64,000 nucleotides of DNA, taken from assembly GCF_004295585.1 (NCBI RefSeq), contig NZ_AP019400.1, positions 3,322,001 through 3,386,000 of the forward strand, written 5' to 3'. Numbering within the stretch: position 1 is the first letter of the stretch; each line of letters starts with the position of its first letter. Position numbers and translations under genes: made by a program. Shown piece by piece: positions 8,835 to 17,899 of the stretch. The notes beneath the pieces were generated by a model. It was not told the origin of the DNA, did no database searches, and saw nothing but the letters and a program-made list of their open reading frames with translations. Source of the stretch: Cohnella abietis (GTDB taxonomy: Bacteria; Bacillota; Bacilli; Paenibacillales; Paenibacillaceae).

Positions 8835-10058
8835 ATGACTGATCATCCTATACGATTGGCGATCGTCGGAGGCAACCGGGGCGGTCGGTTCAAAAAGACT
8901 TTGTCTACTCTGTCCAAGCTTGTTCGCTTAGTCGCGATTTGCGACCTTCGCCAAGAGGTTATCGTGCAGTGGCAAACTGATTTTCCAGGGCTCGTCGGTT
9001 ATTCGGACTACGATCAAATGCTGAACGATCAGGGAATAGATGCAGTTCTTCTAGCTAGTCCAATGCTGATGCACGCCCGTCAATCTATTCAGGCTTTGAA
9101 CGCTGGCAAACATGTGCTGAGTGAGGTTATCGCCTCCCATACGATAGAAGAAGCATGGGAATTAGTGGAGACCGTGGAGAAAACCGGGCTGACCTATATG
9201 CTCGCTGAAAATTACTGTTATGAGCGTGAGAGTCTGACGGTGCAAAATATGGCCGATAAGGGACTATTCGGTGAGCTTGTTTATTTGGAAGGGGGATACA
9301 TTCACGATCTACGCCACGCGGTTCATACCCCTGATGGTTCATTGACATGGAGGGGAGAACTGCATCGCGACTATGATGGGATAAACTACCCTACCCATTC
9401 TATCGGTCCAATTGCCAAGTGGCTCGGACTTGGTCGGAGCGGCGGAGATCGTCTAGCGGAGCTGTCCGCTTTTTCATCGAATTCCCGTTCACTTCGTCAT
9501 TACTTTGAGAATAAATTTGGTCCCGGGCATCCTGCTGCTCAAGAGAGTTATTGGAGGCAGGGAGATTCGGCTGTTGCGAATATCGTCACAGAGAACGGGG
9601 TGCTCATTACATTGCGCGTGGATTGGACATCCGTCCGGCCACACAATATGCATCACTATTCCGTTCAAGGAACGGAAGGAGCCTATCTGTCCCGGCGTTA
9701 TGATGGAGAGGATGATCTAATTTGGATTCAGGACCAATCGCCGTTAATAGCTCCGCCCTGGGGAGGAGAACTGGAAGGGAGATGGGAACCGTTCGATTCG
9801 TATCGGGCCAAGTACGACTCCACTTCTTGGATACAGTTAGACAAGGATGCGGGCGGGGCTGAGCACGGAGGCTCGAATCACCTCGTGCTGGAAGAGTTTG
9901 CTTTGGCTATATTGGGTAATCGGAGACCTGCAATTGACGTTTATGACGCGGTCGAGTGGAGCAGTATTTTTCCATTGTCGGTTGAGTCTCGTGCTAGCGG
10001 AGGTGCTTCAGTTGCGTTTCCTAATTTTCGAAAAAATGATAGGGGGAATGAGAGATGA
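8835..10058 (+). CDS. Gfo/Idh/MocA family NAD(P)-dependent oxidoreductase
   Basis: 407 aa. The N-terminal Rossmann fold has LAIVGGNRGGRF as dinucleotide loop and an acidic residue in AICDL; ASPMLMHARQSIQALNAGKHVLSEV corresponds to the family's core with the usual EKP motif changed to SEV. The C-terminal half is the GFO_IDH_MocA substrate domain. Such enzymes oxidise, reduce or epimerise sugars, inositols or glycosides. It is 17 bp behind the permease and overlaps the next gene by 4 bp, so it probably processes the sugar imported by operon A. Confidence 0.88.
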   Translation: MTDHPIRLAIVGGNRGGRFKKTLSTLSKLVRLVAICDLRQEVIVQWQTDFPGLVGYSDYDQMLNDQGIDAVLLASPMLMHARQSIQALNAGKHVLSEVIASHTIEEAWELVETVEKTGLTYMLAENYCYERESLTVQNMADKGLFGELVYLEGGYIHDLRHAVHTPDGSLTWRGELHRDYDGINYPTHSIGPIAKWLGLGRSGGDRLAELSAFSSNSRSLRHYFENKFGPGHPAAQESYWRQGDSAVANIVTENGVLITLRVDWTSVRPHNMHHYSVQGTEGAYLSRRYDGEDDLIWIQDQSPLIAPPWGGELEGRWEPFDSYRAKYDSTSWIQLDKDAGGAEHGGSNHLVLEEFALAILGNRRPAIDVYDAVEWSSIFPLSVESRASGGASVAFPNFRKNDRGNER

Positions 10059-11443
10059 TGGAAGAGAGGCAATTGCCCCAGCTGATCATGCGCAGAACTC
10101 TGGAAAATCTCCCGGAGGTTCAGCTGCCGGAAGGTTACGTATTAAGAAGCTTTCAGCCGGGGGATGAGAAGCATTGGGAACGTATCGTTGAGAAGGCGTT
10201 CAGAAGGATCCGAAGCTTCCAGGAGGAAATTCGTTCCCACTTTTACTTTCAGCCGGATCGGGTGCTCTTCGTGTGTGCAGGAGAGCTGCCGGTGGCCACG
10301 GCCTGTGCTTGGCAAGAGCCCGCGTGGGAGGACGACAGTGGGTATTTGCACATGGTTGGGGTGGACCCCGAGCACTCCGGACGAGGACTTGGCTACCAGA
10401 TCAGCTTAGCCGCCTTGCGGCAGATGATAGTAGACGGCAGATTTCATGCATTGCTGGAGACTGATGATTTTCGCCTTCCGGCCGTTCGGACGTATGTGAA
10501 ATTAGGCTTTACCCCCGATGCTCCGACGGAAAGCCTTCGCTCCAGGTGGGGCATTGTTTATCGCAAGCTGAATCTGCCTTGCGGGGTAGAGGTTAAGCAA
10601 GCGACGCGCCCAGGCAGCGCTACTACTGCAAACGAGGATGCAGTTGTCATCAATGCAGAGGCAGATATTTACGGCGTGATCGATGGAGTGTCGGCGATGC
10701 TTCCTTATCGCGATGATGAAGGCCGAACGGGGGGCTTTATCGCATCTCGTTTGCTTGCGGAAGAGCTTGGAAGCGGTGAGTCGGGTTTGGATTTACGGGC
10801 AGCTGTTCTAAGGGCGAACGCAACGCTAATGGATCGTATGTTGGCGGCGGGAGTAGACGTGGCTGGAAAATGGAAGAGATGGGGAGCCGTGTTCGCGGTT
10901 GTGAAACTGAGTCGAAATCGTGTTGAATACGTGCAGAGCGGAGATTGCATGCTGTTGGCCCGTTACAAGGATGGGAGTGTAAGGGTTCTTACCCGCAATC
11001 AGGTAGCGGAATTTGATCTGAAGGCGCTAAATGCGAAGCGGCAGCTGTCTGTAAAGGGAAATCTGACAGAAGAGGTTATCGCAAGCCGCCTTAAAGCGCT
11101 GTTCAAGTGCAACAGGGACAAGGCAAATGCGCCGGACGGCTACTCAGTTATGAACGGAGACCCTGCTCTGGAATATACAATGGAATACGGCAGCCTTTCC
11201 TCAGCCAATCTGCAGCGAATTTACGCGGTAACGGACGGTCTATTTCATTTTATTGAGAACGACGAAGATCCGCTTAAGTGGCAGAAGCTAGCTACCCGGT
11301 TGGACGAGCAGGGAATTGAGTCGTATATGGACGAGTTGGTCAAGGAAGAAGAGCTCGATTCGTCATGCGAACGTTATCCGAGACATAAGAAATCCGACGA
11401 CAAGTCAGCGGTGATTATTGACCTGCTGTGGGCTGGTCTTTGA
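10055..11443 (+). CDS. GNAT acetyltransferase fused to a PP2C-type phosphatase domain
   Basis: 462 aa with two domains. Residues about 25-175 are a GNAT fold with the acetyl-CoA loop VDPEHSGRGLG. Residues about 178-460 resemble PP2C/SpoIIE-type phosphatases: NEDAVV, YGVIDGVSAM (the usual DGxGG is changed), VQSGDCMLL, AVTDGL and a terminal DDKSAVII supply the expected metal-binding aspartates. The start overlaps the oxidoreductase stop by 4 bp, so it is the last gene of operon A. Domain calls rest on motifs. The fusion's target is unknown; a role in adjusting the pathway or its regulator by acetylation and dephosphorylation is conjecture. Confidence 0.75.
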   Translation: MMEERQLPQLIMRRTLENLPEVQLPEGYVLRSFQPGDEKHWERIVEKAFRRIRSFQEEIRSHFYFQPDRVLFVCAGELPVATACAWQEPAWEDDSGYLHMVGVDPEHSGRGLGYQISLAALRQMIVDGRFHALLETDDFRLPAVRTYVKLGFTPDAPTESLRSRWGIVYRKLNLPCGVEVKQATRPGSATTANEDAVVINAEADIYGVIDGVSAMLPYRDDEGRTGGFIASRLLAEELGSGESGLDLRAAVLRANATLMDRMLAAGVDVAGKWKRWGAVFAVVKLSRNRVEYVQSGDCMLLARYKDGSVRVLTRNQVAEFDLKALNAKRQLSVKGNLTEEVIASRLKALFKCNRDKANAPDGYSVMNGDPALEYTMEYGSLSSANLQRIYAVTDGLFHFIENDEDPLKWQKLATRLDEQGIESYMDELVKEEELDSSCERYPRHKKSDDKSAVIIDLLWAGL

Positions 11444-11853
11444 TTGGATAAGAATGGGTAGAGTGCAGAGACGTAACTTCTCTAATATATAAGTGGTAGA
11501 TATTCATGAAACTCGTATCACGAAATGTCACCAAATCAGCAACGAGCCCCTCACTGCGTAAAAAGCAGTAAGAGGCTCGTTGAATATGACTCTTCGTCAT
11601 TATCTCAACCCCACTTCGGTCGCATTAGTGAACCATCAGTTTCTTGTTTGGCCAACTAACCCGATTTTGCCGCAGTAGAGATCCCTCCTCAGTTCCTTGT
11701 TCCGCCAACACTAACCCGAACCGGGGCATTAACTATAATAAGTATGTCTAATGCTCCGTCAGTCGCCCGAATCGGTATATATACTAGATTGACACTCCAA
11801 TTTGAATAAGGTACGTTGAACCTAAGACCTACTAAAGCGAGGAATGGGGAAAT
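11444..11853. other. Intergenic region between sugar operons
   Basis: About 410 bp without a credible gene. It holds the operon A terminator (11540-11582), a TATAAT at 11734-11739 without a good -35, and a TTGACA near 11794 without a clear -10. Transcription of the next operon may depend on an activator. Confidence 0.4.
11540..11582 (+). terminator. Terminator of operon A
   Basis: CAACGAGCC (11540-11548) pairs with GGCTCGTTG (11574-11582), and an inner CTGC/GCAG pair extends the stem around GTAAAAA. It lies 100 bp after the GNAT-PP2C stop. Confidence 0.65.
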
Positions 11854-13653
11854 GTGAGAAAGTGGGCGGATCGGCTCGTCAATCTACGAGAGATCAACAC
11901 CTTGAGAAATCAAATTTTCGTCGGCTTTACGCTAACGATGATCCTCGTGCTTACCTTTGCGGGTGTATTTGTCTATGGTGAAGTATCCGTGCTCCTTAAG
12001 CAAAGCGCGGAAAAGCATATTCAACAGACAGCGATTCAGGCCAACGGCAGGTTGGACGCTCTGCTGAAGCAAATCGATTCGTTAACGACCCAGGTAGCAA
12101 CAGATTCCTACGTGCAGAAGCTGCTTTTGAAAGAAGTACAAGGGATATCGTCCAACTTTAACGAGCGCCAGTCGCTACTGCAACTCGCCAACAATTATAT
12201 GGCATACTCCTCCGGAATAAGCTCGCTTGAGCTATACACAATTGATAATAGACGGTTGTTCCCACTTGATGATTCTAGTATAAATCGTATATCCGGAGAT
12301 GCGCTTGCTGCAGCTGATGACAAAAAAGGACGTATTGCCTGGATCGGAATTGATCCGCGTTCGCCGGATTTGGTGCTTGCCATCCGCCGCATCAATTTGC
12401 TGAACAATTCTTACTTGCCTGGCGGCTACCTGGTCGTCCATTTAAACCGTGAATATTTCGATATGTATGAGCTGGAGGCAAAGGACGACCCTTCCAAAAG
12501 CGGGGAATTCATGCTATTGAGCGATAGCGACGGCAACCCGATTATATCGAATATGGACAAAGAGGCGGCGAAGTCGGTGCTCTCGCAATCAGGAAGCACC
12601 GTTACTATCGGGCAGGAGCGGATGCTCGCCGTCAGACAGCATTCTGAGGTGGCAGGTTGGAAGCTCGTGCTGCTAATGCCGGTTGAAGCAGCGACAGAAG
12701 GGATTTCTGTGTTACGAACGGCCATTTACGTATCCATCGGCATCGCCGCCGTTGCTTTTCTGCTATTAACGCTGATGCTGTCTACGATGATAACCCGACC
12801 CATTCAGCGGCTGATGAGAAGCATGCGCCGCGCCAGGTTTGGCGGGCTTAGGCTTATTCCTGCCGGTCGCAACCGTTTTCGAACACTGGAGATCAACGAG
12901 CTGAATAACACTTACAACCAGATGGTTACTCATATGAACGAGCTGATTCAAGTCGTCTATGAGAAGGAAATTACGCAGAGCCGCACTGAGCTCAAGGCGC
13001 TGCAAGCACAGATCAATCCTCATTTTCTGTTCAACACGCTGGAGGCCTTCTATTGGTCGTTGGAGGAAAAAGAGGAAAGCGAGCTTGCCCAAACGATCGT
13101 CGCCATGTCTGGACTGTTCCGATATGTCATTGGCAGCGCGTCGGGCAACGACGAGTGGGTAACTATTCGCGATGAGCTTGAGCACGCGCAGCGATATTTG
13201 CAAATTATGAAAATGCGTCTGGTCGATCGGCTGCATTGGCAAATCGATGCAGATGAAGAGCTATTGCAGGTGCCTATTCCTAAACTGATCATTCAGCCGC
13301 TAGTGGAGAACGCAATTTTGCATGGTGTGGAGAGTCGCATTAGTCCGGGTTCGGTTACGATCCGCGTATCTTCAACGAAGCTAGGCTTTGCGACCATTGC
13401 CGTCATTGACGACGGGCTCGGCATGGACGGAGATACGCTGGCCAAGCTGATACAAAGAATTGAGGGTGTAACCTCGCAAGACTCCAAGAAGGGAGCGGGG
13501 GTTGCCATGTCCAATGTTCAACGGCGCCTCAAGCTATATTATCCAAACACGGCAGAACGCGGCAGCGGTTTGCAAATTGAAAGCAAGGCCGATGTCGGTA
13601 CGGTTGTACGCTTTGATATAACGATCCCACCAGAAGGAGACGAACTGTCTTGA
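11854..13653 (+). CDS. YesM-type membrane sensor histidine kinase, operon B
   Basis: 599 aa. Membrane helices near residues 20-45 and 290-312 flank an extracellular sensor region; a HAMP segment leads to a canonical QINPHFLFNTLEAFYW phosphoacceptor motif and an HATPase with QPLVENAILHGV and DDGLGMD. The start is GTG at 11854 after GGGGA; the ATG two bases upstream runs straight into TGA and cannot be used. It overlaps the response-regulator gene by 4 bp. By family and position it senses the substrate of the transporter encoded next. Confidence 0.93.
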   Translation: MRKWADRLVNLREINTLRNQIFVGFTLTMILVLTFAGVFVYGEVSVLLKQSAEKHIQQTAIQANGRLDALLKQIDSLTTQVATDSYVQKLLLKEVQGISSNFNERQSLLQLANNYMAYSSGISSLELYTIDNRRLFPLDDSSINRISGDALAAADDKKGRIAWIGIDPRSPDLVLAIRRINLLNNSYLPGGYLVVHLNREYFDMYELEAKDDPSKSGEFMLLSDSDGNPIISNMDKEAAKSVLSQSGSTVTIGQERMLAVRQHSEVAGWKLVLLMPVEAATEGISVLRTAIYVSIGIAAVAFLLLTLMLSTMITRPIQRLMRSMRRARFGGLRLIPAGRNRFRTLEINELNNTYNQMVTHMNELIQVVYEKEITQSRTELKALQAQINPHFLFNTLEAFYWSLEEKEESELAQTIVAMSGLFRYVIGSASGNDEWVTIRDELEHAQRYLQIMKMRLVDRLHWQIDADEELLQVPIPKLIIQPLVENAILHGVESRISPGSVTIRVSSTKLGFATIAVIDDGLGMDGDTLAKLIQRIEGVTSQDSKKGAGVAMSNVQRRLKLYYPNTAERGSGLQIESKADVGTVVRFDITIPPEGDELS

Positions 13654-14438
13654 AAACGATATTGATCGTTGACGATGAACCGCGCACTCGCCTCGGAATA
13701 CAGAAGACGCTCGTCGCCTGGTCAGCAGGCAGACATCGAATCGAGAGTGCTGCGAGCGGGGTTGAGGCTCTCGAATGGTTGAAAGCGAATACAATTCATA
13801 TCATCATCACGGATGTACGAATGCCGGAAATCGATGGTTTGCAGATGTTAGAGATGCTGGCGATGCGCGGGCAACTGCCCGTTGTCATTGTCATCTCCGG
13901 CTATGCTGAATTCGAATATGCGAAGAAATCGTTGCAGCTCGGGGCGTTCGAATATCTTCTTAAGCCTCTGGATAAATCGATATTAATTGATGCAGTGCAA
14001 AAAGCACTAAAGCTCGACAGCAGCAGGGAGCGCCTTGATGCAATGGAGAAGCTTGTCGATCCGAAGCTGCTTGAAGCTGGCCGCGATGAAGCGCGGTACG
14101 GCACCGTAATCAAGGAAGCTATTAGCTATGTCAATAACCATCTGCAGGAAACGATCAGCATGAAGCAGGTGGCGGAGCTGATGCACATGAACGCGAGCTA
14201 TTTTAGCGTGCTGTTCAAGGAGCAGACAGGTGTTACTTTTAGTGACTATTTGACACGCAGAAGATTGCAAAGAGCGAAGGAGCTGCTTGTCACTACCAGA
14301 ATGCCGATCTGGGAAATCGCCGAGAAGGTCGGTTATCAAACGGCTAAATATTTTATTAAGGTATTTAAAGACAATGAGGGCGTAAGCCCTAGCCAGTATC
14401 GACATCAGGTTATGGACACCGAGCAATCTATCCAATAA
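13650..14438 (+). CDS. YesN-type response regulator with AraC domain, operon B
   Basis: 262 aa, shorter than the regulator of operon A because it lacks the long linker. The receiver has DDE at residues 8-10 and phosphoacceptor D55 in IITDVRMP. Two AraC helix-turn-helix units occupy about residues 160-255, ending EGVSPSQYRHQ. The start is TTG, overlapping the kinase stop (TTGA). The binding-protein promoter 50-100 bp downstream has TATAAT but no good -35, which fits activation by this protein. Confidence 0.93.
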   Translation: MKTILIVDDEPRTRLGIQKTLVAWSAGRHRIESAASGVEALEWLKANTIHIIITDVRMPEIDGLQMLEMLAMRGQLPVVIVISGYAEFEYAKKSLQLGAFEYLLKPLDKSILIDAVQKALKLDSSRERLDAMEKLVDPKLLEAGRDEARYGTVIKEAISYVNNHLQETISMKQVAELMHMNASYFSVLFKEQTGVTFSDYLTRRRLQRAKELLVTTRMPIWEIAEKVGYQTAKYFIKVFKDNEGVSPSQYRHQVMDTEQSIQ

Positions 14439-14490
14439 AAGTGGAATTTCCCCCAATGAATAGTCCCTTATGCGCTTAATTTACTGCCCC

Positions 14491-14527
14491 TATAATTATG
14501 GTAGCGGTTACAAATTAACCGTAACCG
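14491..14527 (+). promoter_or_regulatory. Putative regulator-dependent promoter with inverted repeat
   Basis: A perfect -10 TATAAT (14491-14496) has no recognisable -35. Just downstream CGGTTAC (14505-14511) and GTAACCG (14521-14527) form an inverted repeat with a 9-bp gap. The position suggests control of the binding-protein gene; the bound protein is not known. Confidence 0.5.
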
Positions 14528-14548
14528 TATAAAGGGGAGGATAAAAAT

Positions 14549-15946
14549 ATGAATCGTTTTTTAACAGCGTCCACTGCAATTCTCTTGTTGACCTCAGTTC
14601 TTGCCGCATGCGGCGGAAACACAAACTCATCCAGCAACGCAGGTGCAAGTACAAGTCCATCGAGTAGCAGCTCCGAGCCTTCGGCGAGCAACAAACCCAA
14701 GGAGAAAGTCACCATCAATCTATGGAGCTTCACGGATGAAATCCCGAACATGACGACCAAGTATATTGCAACACATCCTGATGCGAATGTGGAGTTCAAA
14801 ACCACAGTCGTCGCAACCACAGATGGCGCTTATCAGCCTGCACTTGACCAGGCGCTTTCTGCTGGTGGCAAGGATGCCCCGGATATTTATGCTGCCGAAG
14901 CGGCTTTTGTACTCAAGTACACACAAGGTGACGCATCCAGCTTTGCTGCCAATTATGCCGATCTGGGTCTCGACAACACAATGGTGCAGGATGCTGGTAT
15001 TGCTCAGTATTCGATCGACATAGGTAGTAAGGGTGGCGAACTGAAAGCTCTCGCTTACCAAGCGACTGGAGGCGCCTTTATCTATCGTCGCTCGATTGCC
15101 AAAGACGTTTTTGGAACTGACGATCCTGCAACCGTCAAGAACGAGGTCGGTCCTGGTTGGGATAAGTTTTTCGGTGCGGCTGCCAAGCTGAAGGCCAAAG
15201 GCTACGGTATCGTTTCTGGCGACGGCGACATCTGGCACGCTATTGAGAACAGCTCCGATAAGGGCTGGATTGTCGATGGCAAGCTTCACATTGATCCCAA
15301 GCGTGAACAGTTTCTTGATCTTTCCAAGAAGCTGAAGGACAACGGTTACCACAACGATACAAAAGATTGGGAAGAGGGTTGGTTTGCGGATATGTCGGGC
15401 ACTGGTTCTCAACCGATCTTCGGGTTCTTCGGTCCAGCCTGGCTTATTAACTACGTCATGAACGGTCAAGTTAAAGACACGAACGGTGACTGGGCTGTTA
15501 CGGAACCGCCAACTGGATTTTTCTGGGGTGGCACTTGGCTGATAGGGAACAAAGACGTTGTCAAGAACGATGCCAAGAGAGCAGCCGTTGCCGATTTCAT
15601 CAAGTGGGTAACGCTTGATACTTCCGAAACGGGTCTCCAGTATTATTGGGCTAACGGCACAATGAAGGATGGAGAGAAGGGCACGAAGGACACCGTTGCA
15701 TCCTCTGTCGTAATGTCAAAGTCCAATGGCGAAGTCGAATTACTAGGCGGACAGAATATGTTCGACGTATTCGTTCCAGCGAATGCTAACGCAACAGGCA
15801 AAAATCTTTCTCAATTTGACGAAACGATTAACAGCTTATGGCGCGGGCAAGTACGTGAGTACACCGCAGGCACCAAAAACCGTGACAAGGCGATCGCGGA
15901 CTTCAAGCAACAAGTCAAGGATCAACTCCAAATCGATAGCGAATAA
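14549..15946 (+). CDS. Sugar ABC transporter substrate-binding lipoprotein, operon B (first)
   Basis: 465 aa. The signal peptide ends in lipobox SVLAAC and is followed by an Asn/Ser-rich linker. The mature protein has VTINLWSFTDEIPNMTTKYI and FGFFGPAWLINYVMNG, typical of family 1 solute-binding proteins for sugars. AAAGGGGAGG precedes the ATG. It heads the transport part of operon B directly after the sensor pair. The substrate is not evident. Confidence 0.92.
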   Translation: MNRFLTASTAILLLTSVLAACGGNTNSSSNAGASTSPSSSSSEPSASNKPKEKVTINLWSFTDEIPNMTTKYIATHPDANVEFKTTVVATTDGAYQPALDQALSAGGKDAPDIYAAEAAFVLKYTQGDASSFAANYADLGLDNTMVQDAGIAQYSIDIGSKGGELKALAYQATGGAFIYRRSIAKDVFGTDDPATVKNEVGPGWDKFFGAAAKLKAKGYGIVSGDGDIWHAIENSSDKGWIVDGKLHIDPKREQFLDLSKKLKDNGYHNDTKDWEEGWFADMSGTGSQPIFGFFGPAWLINYVMNGQVKDTNGDWAVTEPPTGFFWGGTWLIGNKDVVKNDAKRAAVADFIKWVTLDTSETGLQYYWANGTMKDGEKGTKDTVASSVVMSKSNGEVELLGGQNMFDVFVPANANATGKNLSQFDETINSLWRGQVREYTAGTKNRDKAIADFKQQVKDQLQIDSE

Positions 15947-15955
15947 TACGACGCC

Positions 15956-15985
15956 AAAGGGGTGGGTAAGCTTTCCTGCCCCTTT
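15956..15985 (+). terminator. Hairpin between binding-protein and permease genes
   Basis: AAAGGGG (15956-15962) pairs with CCCCTTT (15979-15985), and a GG/CC inner pair lengthens the stem. It occupies the same place in operon B as the 7036-7070 hairpin does in operon A, and probably limits read-through into the permease genes. Confidence 0.55.
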
Positions 15986-16003
15986 GTATTACTGGATGGG
16001 GTG

Positions 16004-16978
16004 ATGGCCATGCGCCGCAAGGGCGTCAATTATTCTAAATACGGCTATATATTCAGCTTGCCTTTTCTGCTTGCGTTCTTGGTTTTCTCTTTATATCCAA
16101 CCTTGTATACTGCTTTTATTGGTTTTACTGATCTGAAAGGATTAATCCCGAAGCCGATTCATATTTTGGATAATCCGCTGCAAAATTTCAAAGATCTCAT
16201 CTATCACAACGTCTCTTTCAAGAAGTCGCTTATCAATACAGCGATTATATGGATTATGAACTTCATACCCCAGATCTTACTGTCGCTTTTACTCGCTGTC
16301 TGGTTCACAAACCAGCGTCTGAAAATACGGGGACAAGGCGCGTTCAAGATCATGCTCTATATGCCGAACATCATCACGGCGGGTACAATCGCTGTGCTAT
16401 TTAGCTCTTTATTTTCCTATCCGATGGGTCCTGTGAATAGTTTACTTGAGATGCTGGGTATCAGTGATTCTCCGATCTTTTTCCTACAGGACAAGTGGAC
16501 CGCGAGAGGTATCGTATCGTTCATCCAGTTCTGGATGTGGTATGGAAGCACGATGATTATTCTTATCGCAGGCATTATGGGCATTAGTCCCACAATTTTC
16601 GAGGCTGCGGCCATAGACGGTGCTAACGGGTTCCAAACATTTTTCCGCATTACGCTTCCAAGCCTGAGAACGATCCTGCTCTACACTCTAATTATCTCGA
16701 CGGTTGGCGGCTTGCAAATGTTCGATATCCCGCAGTTATTTTTGGCAGGTGGACCGGATGATGCCACGCTTACAACATCCGTATTCATATACGGACAGGC
16801 GTTCAAGGGTAGTTATTTGTACAATAGCGCTGCAGCTGCGAGCATGATCATTTTTGCGATTGCGGCAGCACTTTCGGCACTCATGTTCTTCCTTTTGCGC
16901 GACCGCGACGCGGGAAGGCTCAAGAAAGCACAGAAAATGCTTATTAAAGCTGCTCAAGCGGAGACAAGGAGTATGTGA
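16004..16978 (+). CDS. Sugar ABC transporter permease, first subunit, operon B
   Basis: About 324 aa with six predicted membrane helices and an EAA loop at AAAIDGANGFQTFFRITLPSLRTI. A longer reading from 15962 is possible, but its first 14 residues are encoded by the hairpin. ATG at 16004, or 16010, sits behind GGATGGGG and begins the usual short basic N-terminus. It forms the membrane channel together with the next gene. Confidence 0.9.
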   Translation: MAMRRKGVNYSKYGYIFSLPFLLAFLVFSLYPTLYTAFIGFTDLKGLIPKPIHILDNPLQNFKDLIYHNVSFKKSLINTAIIWIMNFIPQILLSLLLAVWFTNQRLKIRGQGAFKIMLYMPNIITAGTIAVLFSSLFSYPMGPVNSLLEMLGISDSPIFFLQDKWTARGIVSFIQFWMWYGSTMIILIAGIMGISPTIFEAAAIDGANGFQTFFRITLPSLRTILLYTLIISTVGGLQMFDIPQLFLAGGPDDATLTTSVFIYGQAFKGSYLYNSAAAASMIIFAIAAALSALMFFLLRDRDAGRLKKAQKMLIKAAQAETRSM

Positions 16979-16981
16979 TTC

Positions 16982-17836
16982 ATGGCAAAGGTTCAGAAAA
17001 GCGCAGAAGTCTCCCTTAATATCAATAAGACGATAATCTATGTTGTCTGCATCTTTCTGTCGCTGCTTAGTATCATGCCGTTCTGGATTATGATCGTCAA
17101 CGCTACGCGCTCGACACCTGAAATTCAAAGTGGTCTTTCTCTATTACCGTCGATACACGCAATGGGTAACTTGGATGTGCTGCTGAGCAAGAGCTTCGAT
17201 CCGATTAAGGGATTCATCAATTCCTTCATTATTGCAGGCGGCTCTACAATTCTAGCAGTCTATTTCTCGTCTCTTACCGCCTATGGGCTTGTCGCATACA
17301 ACTGGAAATTGCGTCAGTCTTTCTTTACGGTTATCATGTGCGTCATGTTGATTCCGTCACAGGCAAGTGCTATCGGATTCTATAAGTTCATGTATCAGTT
17401 GCATTGGACGAATAACTTCCTACCGTTGATTCTTCCTGCAATTGCGGCTCCGTCTATCGTGTTCTTCATGCGCCAATATATGCTTGGAACGCTTTCGATT
17501 GAAATGGTTGAGGCATCACGAGTCGACGGAGCGGGTGAATTCTATGCCTTCAACCGTATTGTTATGCCGATCATGATTCCGGCAATTGCGACACAAGCAA
17601 TCTTTGCTTTTGTGGCCAGCTGGAACAACCTGTTCATGCCGTTGATCCTGCTTACACAGAAGGATAAATACACATTGCCAATCATGGTGAGCTTACTTAA
17701 AGGTGATATTTACAGGACTGAGTATGGCTCGATTTATATGGGGCTGTCCCTAACTGTGTTGCCGCTCTTTGTGATATACTTCCTGTTATCGAGGTATATT
17801 GTTGCAGGCGTGGCGCTTGGTAGCGTGAAAGATTAA
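16982..17836 (+). CDS. Sugar ABC transporter permease, second subunit, operon B
   Basis: 284 aa, six predicted membrane helices, EAA loop at ASRVDGAGEFYAFNRIVMPIMIPA and the MalG-type ending AGVALGSVKD. It begins 3 bp after the preceding permease gene. It is the second channel subunit of the operon B importer. Confidence 0.92.
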   Translation: MAKVQKSAEVSLNINKTIIYVVCIFLSLLSIMPFWIMIVNATRSTPEIQSGLSLLPSIHAMGNLDVLLSKSFDPIKGFINSFIIAGGSTILAVYFSSLTAYGLVAYNWKLRQSFFTVIMCVMLIPSQASAIGFYKFMYQLHWTNNFLPLILPAIAAPSIVFFMRQYMLGTLSIEMVEASRVDGAGEFYAFNRIVMPIMIPAIATQAIFAFVASWNNLFMPLILLTQKDKYTLPIMVSLLKGDIYRTEYGSIYMGLSLTVLPLFVIYFLLSRYIVAGVALGSVKD

Positions 17837-17899
17837 GTCGCCATTCTATCCAATACACATTTTGCTAGATTGGCATGATGGTTGATGGAGGATATGAAC

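Noticed and set aside
12766..13242. 158-codon minus-strand frame
   Set aside because: Antisense shadow of the histidine kinase catalytic region.
14720..15469. 249-codon minus-strand frame
   Set aside because: Lies wholly antisense to the well-supported binding lipoprotein and shows no motif or ribosome site.
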